Positions 11,165 to 23,100 of a stretch of DNA of 64,000 nucleotides are shown here, piece after piece. Each line of letters begins with the position of its first letter. Position 1 is the stretch's first letter. The DNA lies in assembly GCF_032854445.1 (NCBI RefSeq), contig NC_088306.1, positions 12,395,386 through 12,459,385 on the forward strand, in the 5' to 3' direction. The position numbers and the translations under genes are program-made. The stretch is from Liolophura sinensis. Taxonomy: Eukaryota; Mollusca; Polyplacophora; Chitonida; Chitonidae. The notes beneath the pieces are model-generated. The model searched no databases, was not told the origin of the DNA, and saw nothing but the letters and a program-made list of their open reading frames with translations.

Positions 11165-14003
11165 GTAAAAGACATTGCTAATCTTCTCAAGCCTGGAGGA
11201 CTTGCGAATGATTTTAACGAGTTTTACAATAGAAGAGAAAAGAATGGAACTTTTAGTCGGACCGGATGACACTTCCTTCCACCCACGATCCCCTAGCCAC
11301 AGGAACAACTTATTCACAATCCGCCTTATGAATGTATGACATATGAATGTATTTTCAACACAACACCTAATTAGACAATAGAACTGTCGATCATACTGTG
11401 ATTCAATGGCACTATCAGTGTTGTTGTCAATCAATCATAATTTTGTATATTTCAGCGCTGAAGAAAAGGTTCCAGATGTTCCTCGATCCCAATGATGACT
11501 GCAAAGCAACATTCGATGAAGCCAAGTCGTTTTTACAGAAGTACAGTCCCGACGTCAGCGAAGCCAAAATCAGAAAGTTTATGGAGAGAAGAGACACAAA
11601 CGGTAACAACTTACTAATTGTCTGGTCCCTAACAGTAAGCCCTACTGTGATGCGAAGCATTCTTGTCCCTAACCATACCGTGATGAATTAGACTGGTATC
11701 ATGAGTTTTCTATTTCTGAAGTATTCTGTACTGGCCTAAGCCTTCAGTATTACTACTGACAGCCACCGCAGACAAAATTCAAACTTCAAACAACGGAAAA
11801 TTCCACATATCCTGCATTTCACAATGCTTGGATATCTTGAAAGTCCCTGTCACCGAAGTTTTAGGAGATGGAGATGACACTTTCAGAATATTTTAATTGG
11901 CTTCTGAACATTTTTCTCGTTAAATATATATTTTTCGGTTACTTTTAGTCAATTTTTTTCCTCGATAAAAAGGACACATATATAGCAAACAGTTGTCACC
12001 AATAAGACACATGACATCAACGTTACTCTTTTCTTGCTGTCAAGGTGACGGCGTACTGGAGTTCGTCCCCGAATACATCGTCCACATGTCCCTGCCAGAT
12101 TACACGATAGAGGGCGCCACCGAGTGGTTCGACCTGGAAGACTCTAACCACGACGGAGTTGTCTCCCGTGCTGAACTCTTAAGGATTGCGCAGAACGTGG
12201 GTCTGGGCGAAGAAGAAGCGGCGCAGACTGTGGATGGGTACTACATGGACGCTGACATGAATGGAGATAATGTCCTTGATTGGGAGGGTGAGATATATGA
12301 TCGAGTGTTTGTAAAGAAAAGAAAACTGTCGAACCTGGCTTTTTTAAGGTTCTGTTGATGTTATCCTATCTATATATTAGAATTTTTTTGTAAGCGAGTA
12401 AATTTTGAATCAACACAGTAAATACAAATACACTGACACCGCCACGTTCAAAGGAACAGTCATGGCATGTGGTTGGACCCATAGATGCCACGTCAGATTC
12501 CAACAGAGGGCGCTGCGTGTGTAACCGTTATTGCACTTGTGATGTCTTGTAACCTAAGTGTTAATGATGTGAAGACGTATTATAAGAAACTGTAACAACA
12601 AGCATCACTTCTGCAGCTACTGCTAGTAATTTACAGGATTTTTCTCACGGGAAAATCTTTAACGGCTATAGTATTTTTCTATGAAATTTTCTTACGATTT
12701 CAAACTGTGTTCAGCAATTAAAAATATTGTAAAATCTTGTAAAAGTCACGAACAATGGTGGCTCCAAGACCAGTGAATTCTTGTTACCTGTGTGCACACA
12801 AGGACGTCGTACAGTAGTAAAGGAAAGAATTGTCAGTAGGATACAAAAGGCGACAGTATGGAGAGCAAAACTAGAGTAGTAACGACAGTGTGATAAAGGC
12901 AAATGGTTACATGCAGTCTGTTGTCAAATTACCTCATTAAAGATATCATTCTAAAAGTCCATGTAAATGTAAAAAAAAAAAAAACAACCCCCACCCGGCC
13001 CAAATTAGGTAAAAATAAATAAATGCAGTGTTGTTAAATACAATTTAGTAGACGTCACTGGTCTGGAATCATTCAAAACGCTGTCAGTGTTGCCATCACA
13101 TATACGCCACCCGAATCACTTTGGGCAGAAGACGTCCCACATTGATTTGTAGCAATCTCAAAAGAAACTCTTTTTTTAATCATAACTGAAAAGTAATCTT
13201 TTAAATCCATTATCTTGTAAGAGGACATACCTAGCCTTAACACAGGGCTGTTATTTGATTTTCAGTACACGGAGTAAATCAAAGAAGAAAAAAAAAGTCG
13301 AAATGAACGGCAGAAAACGTTCTATTGGTTCTGTCTGGTGCGAATAGTCAAAAAGCTAACAACTGGTCAAAATGTCTTATATTTACCGTTCAAACCAGAC
13401 CACCGTACAAACTGACCTATAGTTCCAGGCAATCGTTAATAGATAAATATGCTCGTCGATGCGGGGTTGTCTCACAGCTTAAGGGTAGGAAGAGAGATAG
13501 ACAAGGACAGGGGTAGTGGGAGGTGGATTGGTTCCACCGTCTAATTAGGGACCTGCTCTAGCGGCTACTACTCTTCCAACCTCCAAATTGAAACCCTTTT
13601 CCATAACGATAATGCCTAATTCCCCAATCACTTCTCGCTCCATTGCGCTCAAAACCAAGGCTTTCCCTATCTCTAACTTATTTTAACATCTGGTTAACAT
13701 TTATATCTTTGGGTGACATGTGTTATAAGCATATATATGTGTACCACACTTGTATAGCTGGAGTTTCAATATCGTTCTGAATTTAAGGGCTAAGTCTTGA
13801 ATTTCTTAACAACAAAAGAAACTGCGACTGGACATTATGTCGCGTTAATTGCTGTCGCTTCCGAGTTCTGCTTCTAGTTTCCTTCATTCCATAACTTGGT
13901 CAACTTTGAAAACGAAGTGATATAATTAAGGTATTGTTGAGAAAATATTAGGCTAACGAAAACCATTTCTGTTTCAGAGTATAAGAAGCTGTACAACCTG
14001 TAA
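11101..14003 (+). CDS. EF-hand gene 1: secreted-type protein with four EF-hand-like loops
   Basis: Join 11456-11602, 12045-12287 and 13978-14003, optionally preceded by 11101-11164. All three introns are phase 1 and every junction restores a codon inside a motif. With the first exon the product is 159 residues. Loops: residues 32-43 (D-P-N-D-D-C-K, Glu at position 12, but Cys replaces Gly 6), 68-79 (D-T-N-G-D-G, but Pro at position 12), 103-114 (D-S-N-H-D-G with Glu 12, canonical) and 141-152 (D-M-N-G-D-N with Glu 12 made across the last intron). Two pairs of EF-hands in about 150 residues is calmodulin-like architecture, but the candidate first exon adds a hydrophobic leader, suggesting an extracellular or secretory-pathway calcium binder. 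Loops 1 and 2 are degenerate, so perhaps only loops 3 and 4 bind calcium well. The gene ends at TAA 14001-14003. Closest analogues should be secreted EF-hand proteins of molluscs; the exact family is not known to me. Confidence 0.82.
11456..11602 (+). CDS. EF-hand gene 1, exon with EF loop 1 and half of loop 2
   Basis: The acceptor is TATATTTCAG at 11446-11455 and the donor GTAACA at 11603. It encodes 48 complete codons: helix L-K-K-R-F-Q-M-F, loop 1, and a helix ending M-E-R-R-D-T-N. The loop-2 Gly codon is split by the intron, and the downstream exon completes G-D-G-V-L-E-F. Confidence 0.88.
12045..12287 (+). CDS. EF-hand gene 1, exon with EF loops 2-4
   Basis: The acceptor is TTGCTGTCAAG ending at 12044; the donor is GTGAGA at 12288. 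It has 80 full codons. It completes loop 2, contains the canonical loop 3 (W-F-D-L-E-D-S-N-H-D-G-V) and all but the last residue of loop 4 (D-M-N-G-D-N-V-L-D-W-E). Codon use is GC-richer than the flanking introns, as expected for a real exon. Confidence 0.92.
12288..13977. other. EF-hand gene 1, last intron
   Basis: About 1.7 kb. It holds one diverged copy of a dispersed MITE-like repeat near 12840-12920 (GAGCAAAACTAGAGTAG, ACGACAGTGTGATAAA) and an A-run near 12972. No other exon was recognised. Confidence 0.6.
13978..14003 (+). CDS. EF-hand gene 1, terminal exon
   Basis: The acceptor CTGTTTCAG ends at 13977. The first two bases complete a Glu codon that is position 12 of EF loop 4, followed by Y-K-K-L-Y-N-L and TAA. 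This exon is far too short to appear as an open frame and was found from the phase and the missing loop residue. Confidence 0.85.
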
Positions 14004-14361
14004 TAGGCTGAGGGTTTTGAATGGATTCAATCCTGAAGAGCCCGGGAATGGCCCCAAATAGATTCAACACATCAACTTTATACTTTCCGAAATAATCTGA
14101 TTATGTGGCGTTGTTTGTCAGTCTGGTACCATTGTGTATTTGTCTACCATCAGTCGACGTCCGCGTGACTGTCACGTTATTTATATATAGGTTCACGTTT
14201 AGTTCACTTTTTCTTACAAGAAAACAAAATCAGAGTTTCCGATGTTCATTCATGTTTTTACATTGTCATTGATTATACTTTATATCGTTACTTATATATA
14301 AATATATACATAATAATCCTCTCATCGGGTTGTGTTGATGTATAGACATTGTCAGTGAAGG

Positions 14362-14367
14362 AAATAA
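14362..14367 (+). terminator. Candidate polyadenylation signal of EF-hand gene 1
   Basis: AATAAA, about 360 bp after the stop codon on the same strand. It is the first canonical hexamer I noticed downstream. Confidence 0.4.
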
Positions 14368-14399
14368 AGCTACCAGCGTGATCGCCATGCAACCAGTGC

Positions 14400-15195
14400 A
14401 CCTGGCTGACATCTCACGTCTTCTGCTTTTTTACAAATTGAATGTCCTGTCGCCATGCCATCTTGCCCCTCAGTGGGCGAATGGCCTATGTTAAACGACA
14501 ACATGTCAATAATTGGATCCGCCAACGAACCGACAGCCGACCGGCCGACCAATCGACAGACTTAATAATCGCGATTATACAGAGCTGATAAAACTGAGAA
14601 CCGGCGTGCACACGGAGTGACATTTACACCAAAATATGGTAATCTTTTTTTTAACATCATTTCCCTTTTATCTTATGTATACAATATGTGAAAAGAAAAA
14701 TTAGGACAAAATGAAGAAAACTGTTTGAAAATGAACTCTGCAGAATTTTACCTTGTCTTTCTTTCTTCAGGTAATGTAATTATTTCACCTTAGTTTTCCT
14801 TCTTCCCTTTGGAATTAACCTTTTTAGCTCAGACAATAAAGCTGCTGTATTGAGTGGGTAGTTCTGTATGTCAATTTGTCGATCGGTCAAATGTTGGACA
14901 TCCTATCTTAACGACGGATCTGTGTGTAACACCACATAAATTCCCATACGGGCAATGGCGCCGCTGTTCTGAATTTGTGCTCGTTAAATAACATGTATCT
15001 GTAACAAGAATTCAGTTAAGTGTGTGCCTCAAGCGTATCCACCAGCTCGATCCCAATAAAACAACAGTGAAGACACCTCCGAAAAAAAACAGGAAAGCCG
15101 CAGTTGGTCAAGCCCCAATATGTTCTCGTGACGGCATGACCGTATTACTGCCCATGTAGCTTTTACACCGCAAACATTTATTTATTCATTTATCA
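14400..15195. other. No recognisable feature
   Basis: AT-rich intergenic DNA between EF-hand gene 1 and the 64-bp triplication. A 60-codon minus-strand frame at 14370-14552 has no supporting evidence. Confidence 0.45.
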
Positions 15196-15197
15196 AT

Positions 15198-15392
15198 CCT
15201 TTGGTGTCACAGGTCTCCGTAGTTAGTCTGACTGCCAAGCGCTCCGCAGAATCTCAGAAAGCCTTTGGTGTCGCCAGTCTCCGGAATAAGCCTGATTGCC
15301 ATACGCTCCGCAGAATCTCAGAAAGCCTTTGGTGTCGCCAGTCTCCGGAATAAGTCTGATTGCCATACGCTCCGCAGAATCTCAGAAAGCCT
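15198..15392. repeat. 64-bp tandem triplication
   Basis: Three copies of a 64-bp unit beginning CCTTTGGTGTC and ending GCAGAATCTCAGAAAG. Copies 2 and 3 are nearly identical; copy 1 is more diverged. Confidence 0.9.
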
Positions 15393-15755
15393 TAATTTAC
15401 ACTAGCACCTTCAACAGGTGTCCACCTGATCCTTAACCTCAAAGGTTATATGGAACTACAATTTAGTCCGTAAAAGTACTCGACTGATAGAGATTCCGAT
15501 GTAATGTCTAAAGAGTTTGACAGGCAAGCTCATTAGCAACCAAAGAGATCATGATGTTCATTCAAATCCAGATTTTGTGGTATTATAACATGGAAGTACT
15601 CAAGATAATTAAAGACTTACAGCATAGGGAGTAAGACCAGAGCAGCGACGACAGTGTGACAACTGGTAAATGACAATAGACATCTATTTTTCCTTCGGAA
15701 CAACAGTTTCGCCATGAATAATCTTGATTATGGAAAACAACATAATAAATTAGGC

Positions 15756-16468
15756 GCCTTCAGAAGGCGAGGCAGACGGTACTTAAATGATCTTCGAATG
15801 ATCAAATACCACATTCAGAAGGCGAGGTAGACGGTACTTGAATGATCTTCGAATGATCAGATACCACATTCAGAAGGTGAGGTAGACGGTACTTGAATGA
15901 TCTTCGAATGATCAGATACCACATTCAGAAGGTGAGGTAGACGGTACTTGAATGATCTGCGAATGATCAGATCCCACATTCAGAAGGTGAGGTAGACGGT
16001 ACTTGAATGATCTTCGAATGATCAGATACCACATTCAGAAGGTGAGGTAGACGGTACTTGAATGATCTGCAAATGATCAGATATCACGTTCAGAAGGCGA
16101 GGTAGACGGTATTTGAATGATCTTCGAATGATCAGATACCACATTCAGAAGGCGAGGTAGACGGTACTTGAATGATCTTCGAATGATCAGATACCACATT
16201 CAGAAGGCGAGGTAGATGGTACTTGAATGATCTGCAAATGATCAGATACCACATTCAGAAGGCGAGGGTAGACGGTACTTGAATGATCTGCAAATGATCA
16301 GATAACACATTCAGAGGGAGAGGTACACGGTACTTGAATGATCTGCGATTGATCAGATCCCACGTTCAGAGGGCGAGGCAGACGGTACTTGAATGATCTG
16401 CGAATGATCAGATCCCACGTTCAGAAGGCGAGATAGACGGTACTTGAATGATCTGTGAATGATCAGTG
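15756..16468. repeat. 55-bp tandem array with GATC palindromes
   Basis: About 13 copies of a 55-bp unit (period measured from CATTCAGAAG at 15812 and 15867). Each contains TGATCTTCGAATGATCA or TGATCTGCGAATGATCA, so TGATC and GATCA face each other and could form a small stem. Variants alternate TTCGAA, TGCGAA and TGCAAA in the middle. Confidence 0.9.
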
Positions 16469-16991
16469 GAAAAAACTATACAAGATGACAAATACATGTA
16501 CGACAGGATTCACCGACCTCGACCGTTGTTTTTCTCTCCACAGACAAAGCCTTCATTCCTTTACCTAGTCAATACACGTTGATCGTTTTCTACGCAATGA
16601 AGTACAAGCGATATACTTCCTTTGTTAAAACAATTGTTTATTTCAAAAATCACTTGAAATCAAGCATGATTCTGGTAAAGATGTTACCATCGTTTATAAG
16701 GAACCATACAAAAATATTTTTGGAATTTTAGGAATGGTAAAAGCCGATGTAGTATCAAAATATTCGCATTGTACAAATTACCTCTCAAGAAAACATATAT
16801 TCATCTAAAAACCCATATGATGAACGGTGATGAATTCATCTCCCAAAATATACTTTTTTATGTGAGGTAATTTTGTCACTTGTAATTCTCAATTTCAGGT
16901 TAGAGGTTTCAGAATTTGACTTTAAATTCATTCGTTGTTTTCTTTCTTCATTTGGTTATATAAATTAACCAACTTAGAGGTAATCATATGG
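16469..16991. other. 3' flank of the metalloprotease gene
   Basis: AT-rich, with no repeat recognised. A minus-strand AATAAA at 16637-16642, about 350 bp past the stop codon, is the probable polyadenylation signal. Confidence 0.4.
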
Positions 16992-17152
16992 TCACTGCCA
17001 GTTACATACTCCAATCCGACCCTCTAGATACAAGCGGTGATCTGTAAATACCTCATCAACTAAAGTAAATATCTCTTCGTCCTTGTCTTTCAAATTCTGC
17101 CTGCTTGACCACTCGTCTGTACAAAGGCCACGTCCGCAAATGTTCATACCAC
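16992..17152 (-). CDS. Metalloprotease, terminal exon
   Basis: The acceptor is TTCCTGTAG; the phase-1 junction joins the split Gly codon to G-M-N-I-C-G-R-G. Includes S-S-R-Q-N-L-K-D and L-V-D-E-V-F-T-D, and ends N-W-Q-TGA (stop at 16992-16994). It has 52 codons after the split one. The Cys-rich start and the L-V-D-E-V-F helix match the C-terminal part of the family. Confidence 0.88.
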
Positions 17153-20100
17153 CTACAGGAACAAAAATAATGTTATCAGTTTGGTAGGTGTCATCTATAA
17201 AATGGAATTTTAAGCACCTGAATTATCGTTATTAGAGACTGTATGCAACACAGATTTTAGTGCTGAAAATTAGCTGAGACCACTGCGGGTTTCGAACCAT
17301 CGATCACATAATCAGGGAACAAATCTCCTGCAATACATATATACTGGACGTCGTGACCAAGAGCCCTCCCATCAAAATAAGATGTAGGCATAGACCGTAC
17401 ATGCAAATACACACGTGATGAGCAGGAATGTGTGAGGCCTGTTGGTTGTGAGGATCTCAAATAACAATAGTTGTGCTTAAATAAATATCATTTCATACTC
17501 CGTAGATTATATTAAATTAGTCATATTCGCCGTCGTCTTGCTAGTAGATGCATGAATGAGATTTCTGGGACTTAAAAAAAGGCTAAAATATAACTCCATG
17601 AGTCATTCATACCCCACAGATTATACTGAATGTGTTATATTCACCGTTTTCACCTTGTTATTAGATTCACGGCTGATATTTCTGTGAAGTTTACATGAAA
17701 ATTCAACTCAAGTACGCTTAAGTTATCCTTTAATTTATTTATTTATTTTTTTGATTGGTGTTTTACACCGTACTCAAGAATATTTCACTTATACGACGGC
17801 GGCCAGCATCATGGTGGGAGGAAACCAAGCTGAGCCCGGAAGAAACCCACGACCATCCGCACATTGTTGACAGACCTTCCCACTAACGGCCGGAGAGGAA
17901 GCCAGCATGAGTTCTTGTCCTTTAAGAGGAACTGTATCGCTGCTGATTGTTTGGCTGTAGTGGCAAAGCTGCCAGAGTTAAAGCTTCCGTCGCTCTTGAA
18001 TACATTCATAATTCATGTCCATTGTCAGAGGTTGACCCATTACTATCCATTTTGGTTCTCTTTAAATGGGAAATGCCAGTACACCGAAAGAGCCTCGTAA
18101 ACTTTTCCCCAAATAAGAAGTTATAAAGGATACGTATGTATGCATGTGGTTTGTGAGTACCAATGGGCCTGTGGGTACGTCGTTTTAGAAACAGATGCTT
18201 GCACTTGTATATACATCGTAAGGATGGAAAACTATAGGACAAGAGCAAACAGCGACGGTAACTGGCACAATGTGGTAACAGACATACTGAAAAGTTATCC
18301 TGCTGATTTCTTTCTGGTGGAAATTCCTTATCACTAATAGCATCAACATTGGTCTCATTTGGTAGAAACCAAAATGAGATATCATTGACGGAAACCCTCA
18401 TTAAAAATCAACACAATCTAAAGCCTAATTGTGGCAATTTTTATCCTTTTGAAAACATTTAAGTTAAAGAAAAATAGTCTACTACTATTTTAGCAATATC
18501 ATGACAAAAAATAAACTTTTTTAGTCAACTACAAGAAAAAATGATCAGGTTATTTGAGGCGGCAGCCATGATGGGAGGAAAAGCCGACAGAGCCAGGAGG
18601 AATCCCACGTCCACTGCCAAAAACAGGGCGAAAGTTTAATGACTGTCTTGTGCAAATGTCTTGAAATCGCGTGTAGGAAAGGTAAAATATACAGGCGGGT
18701 ATGCTATGCTGTGCAATTCCAAAATTTTACGATTTGTCTGTTTACTTTATCAAACCTCCAAACCTTAAACATTGACCGTCTTTGACTGACACCGTGTCTT
18801 GAACTAGAGTATTGCGGCTTCATATTTCAACACTAAAACTCATGTGATGTGGTGGTCAAGTCTGACTTCTGATATTAACCTGTGGATATATGCATGACTA
18901 AAAATGCAGACAAATCATGTAAGCACTACTGGCTGTTTTTGACATGGAAGTATTATACCGCCATTATTGATAGGTCCAATCGGATCCAATCAGAGTCTAA
19001 CTATACTATATTTAGCAACTGTCTTTCAAAATGGCATGGATGTAAATTTGCCATAAAGTGGACAGTAATTCCAGCGTGCAGTGGTAGCTTTTCCGGTCCA
19101 GCCTTGCTTTCCCTGGGGCTCTCTACCAAATAGCTATGCACCGGACGCACTCACCGGAAGTACTTTCAGAGGTCAAAGACGTCAAGAAATAGGAAGTCAC
19201 TGCCTCGGCAAAATACTCTCGTCGGTTGCTGGTAGCGTAAGTCCCCGACTTCCATTTATCAGCAACGGTACTGAAAGAGTTTTTGATCTGAAAATATTTT
19301 TAAAAAATAGCACGTGTAGCCTACGAGTGTGTATGACCTGCAATACTGATGTCGACTCGACTGCGTTTTACTTAAAAGCAAAATATGATTTCAAAGGAAG
19401 TTATTGATGAAGTTCATAACATGAAGGACCAATACCTGTGAAGGAAACCTATACATTACATATTAACCAAACAACATTCACTAAAAGGAAAGGAAAAATG
19501 TTAGGCCAGGTAAAGCAGACCAAATGGCCGGCAAAAATTAGGAGAATATTAACGAAATATACAGCGAAAATTAGCAGAGTTTAGCAAATGGATAGCAAAA
19601 AAAAAAATAGGACAGCTTATCCAAATTGACAGCGAAAATTAGGAAAGATTAACCAAACTGACAGCGAAAATTAGGAGAGGTTAACCAAATATACAGAGAA
19701 AGTTAGGAGAGTTTAACCAAATGAAGAGCAAAACTAAAGAGGGGTCAACCAAATGGACAGCAAACATCAGGAGAGGTTAACCGAAAGAACGGCGAAAGTA
19801 AGCATCTCCACGCGCACAACCCATGCAATAGCGTCACTGGACATTTTTTGCTCCCGAAAACTTCTATTCCAACCTTTCATGATAAAACTGAGGACGTAGC
19901 AGAGCAGGGTTCGAACGGAATTAAGGAAAGAAATACTGAGAAAAATGCTTAAGCGAAACTTCAAGCACGATAAGCAACGCGTATTTTACTCTAATCAGCT
20001 TTAAATGCCATTTTAATAATATCCAGATTCAATCACGTCGCTAGTAACATTTTCTTTACATCAAGTGGCATTTCCTTGAAGCAGAACACATTCAATGCGC

Positions 20101-23100
20101 TAAGAGTTAAATTAACGCCTGGATTAAACTTCACGTCAAAAACACCCGTAGAAATTATTTTTGAAATAATGCCAAATTTAAAGAAAAACTGGTCAGTTTT
20201 GAAGTAAGTTCCACTTTCGAAAGTTTAAAAAAAAGTGCATTTTTTCAGTAATTTTTTCCCTTTATTTCTTTTATTTCAAGAATAGTCAATACTTACTTCA
20301 AAACTGGTCATCATTTATTTCAAAAGTGGTTCACAAAACACTCGACATAGCGCTCCATTCAATCAAGGAATGCTGGCACCGACATGACAGCATAGAGCAC
20401 CATAAGAAGATGAGACAACTATCACGCTTGCCGTCTTAAGTATGACCCGGTTTGGGAATAAACAAGTTGTTTCTAACAGACAACAAATAAAAGATAGGTT
20501 CAAAATGAAAAATAACTTAACTTAGAACCCCCCGTTGGTCTGTGAAAATAACAGGTTGGAAATAAAATAGGAGAACAAATAAGACAAAACAAACTAAGAG
20601 CAATGAAAAGAGAAGTGTGTTATTTACATGCGACACCAGAGGGACGTCCCTCTGTGGTGTGACATGGTAGAAGGGGTCGAACTGAGGCACAGGTAGCGCA
20701 GTCCGTAAAGTTTAACATAAGCTATTTGCTTCTCATCTGCGTACTAATGAAACGTATTCATTATTGAAATACTGACAAAATCCTTAAGTATTCATTCGTT
20801 CCACGAAATCCGCATCTTCCGGAACAGCTTGTCACGTGGTCTATGACGTCATGCAGGACACGTGACAACACAGCCACAATGACTTGAGAAAACATCACCA
20901 TTTAAGTAACCCGTTACTGACAGGCATACGAGTCCAGCTAAATCTGATTTCACATCTTAAAAGCTGTACTACATGCTAAATAATGTTGCGATCAGCGCTC
21001 TGGCTTGCAGTTGTGGTTGACAGGTAGAAATTGACCATAGACGTAACGTCACCAATCTCGATGTTGTAAATCCTGACATACATTAACTCACCACGGTGTT
21101 ATGCGTATTATTCAGGGCCCTGAAGTTAATGGTGTGACCAAACTCGTGACAGAGAACGTTGAGGGTTCCCCGGTAAGGGTCGGAATCCTGACACAGTAGG
21201 TTGTCCTCCCTGATCACGGCGCGAGACCCACCGTACCCAACCAGATCGTCTATCTTACGACCATCTGCGGTGCACGTGTACCGACAGCTTCCAGAACAAC
21301 TGGCTGGCAAAAGGAAACGAAAGTAAGTCATGTGAAATCGATGCTGACTGAGTAATTGTTTTGTTAATTGACCGATATTTTTTTCCCTGTGTGTTTAACG
21401 CGATACTCTAGTATCGTTTCTCTTCGCCAGGTAGCCTATTAAGCCCCCCTGAATTAAAACTGGCGTAAAACAAACACCTAGCTGCATTCCCAGTGTGTTT
21501 TGTCGTTTGTATTCTTGGAATGCGATTAGTCTAAACGAAAACTTATGTACACGATTTGTACCTTCTGTGACAATCGCACCTTTACCATAAAATGAATGAC
21601 ATAACATTTCCTCTGATAACAATGATGGTGTTTACAGTGCAATGAACAAGTGAAGGCGGGAAGTGTCAAACTTGGCAAATCGGACAAAACAATCAGAGAG
21701 AATACCATTAAACATGAGCTTACATGAGTTGAGGGGCAAAGGCATCAAGTACTCACGATTAATCACTAGGCACTGTTCGATATCACAATGAAACAGTTTT
21801 TCTGATAAGAGATGTTGATGGGTTAAAAAGCTTCATTGTGCAAGAAGAGTGTGTTGGTGCATACCAAGAGATACAACAAAAGCAGTTAAAATAACTATTC
21901 ATACAGCGATGTAAAAACACTATATCCAATTATTCCCTAAATCTGAGCTAGAGGAGATATGTTAAAGACTATACAAAGAGAAACAGTTACAATTAGATCC
22001 GGATTTGTAGGACAAAAACTCAAACCTTCAGACCTTTTTTCGTACGTTCATTTCATTTAAGCATGGCGACTATATAACGCAACAATGCTCTCGCTTTATA
22101 TACCGGTACGCACTATAAGTACTGAGTAGAGTGACTTCTGTGCAGTAATGCGTAACGTTTCCTCCATAGAACGCCACCAGGACAACCCACATCAGGTCAA
22201 GGTCAGTTCCGTATAATAGAGATAGAGAGTGACTAGTGTTTGACCGTTGTACTTATGTCCTTATATAAACAAGCAAGCAAGATTGTTAGGTTTAAAAGCT
22301 AGGGACAGATCCGACAAGTGGCTAAACACAGGCCTAAATGACCTTGACAAATAGGCCAAGGTCAATGACTCTTTTGTTGTGAAAAGCGAGAAATTAGGGG
22401 TTTGTACATTCAGGATTTACTCACATCCACAAATTTCGGTATTTTTGGTACTCTGGAACTCGGGAAAATCTCCGATAACCTCAGAATTGGAGAACACCCC
22501 GACACTTCCACCTTTTGCTAACGGTTCGAACATGCGCAAAGGCATGAAGCGAGTCATCCGGTAAATAAGCTTAGCCGCCTGCAATTAAAGAAAAATAGGT
22601 AACAACACAAGTGAAACATTGTTTCCAAACTAAAAATGAGGAGAAAGATATTTCTAAATAAGAAATTGACACTAACTATAAAATATATATGTGAAAACTT
22701 CTTAAATACGGCATTAAACACAAATTAAAAACACACTAGTGTATAAATTCAGGCTTTGCTGACAACAAAAACGTACAACATGTCATGCAGATACGAAGTG
22801 TAAAGGGAGACAACTTCTCTCACGCTTGAAAATAAAAAAAAAGAAAAGTCATGTTTTGAACAGATTTTGTCAAAAATGTATCGGCAAAAAGGATAACTTT
22901 TTAATACAAATATTTATTAATTATATAATAACACTAATGATTACTCTCAGCAGACTGTCTCAAGGCCTGAAAACTGTTTAAACCTTAACTTTTGTTAACA
23001 AAGATCTGGTCGTAAATATCCTCTGATTCGGACGTGGACGGTGGTATTTACTCAAGCTGATATGTTTGTACTACAAGAAATACAAGGTTTCAATTAAAAG

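Larger units (their letters stand above)
17153..19154. other. Metalloprotease intron, with SINE fragments
   Basis: About 2 kb. It holds a diverged two-copy tandem repeat at about 17480-17700 (CAGATTATACTGAATGTG and CGTAGATTATATTAAATTAG versions) and two SINE family A fragments. No extra exon was seen. Confidence 0.6.
19288..21091. other. Metalloprotease intron
   Basis: About 1.8 kb. It holds the 33-bp array (19495-19790) and an 18-bp perfect palindrome at 20637-20654. The rest is AT-rich without recognised features. Confidence 0.55.
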
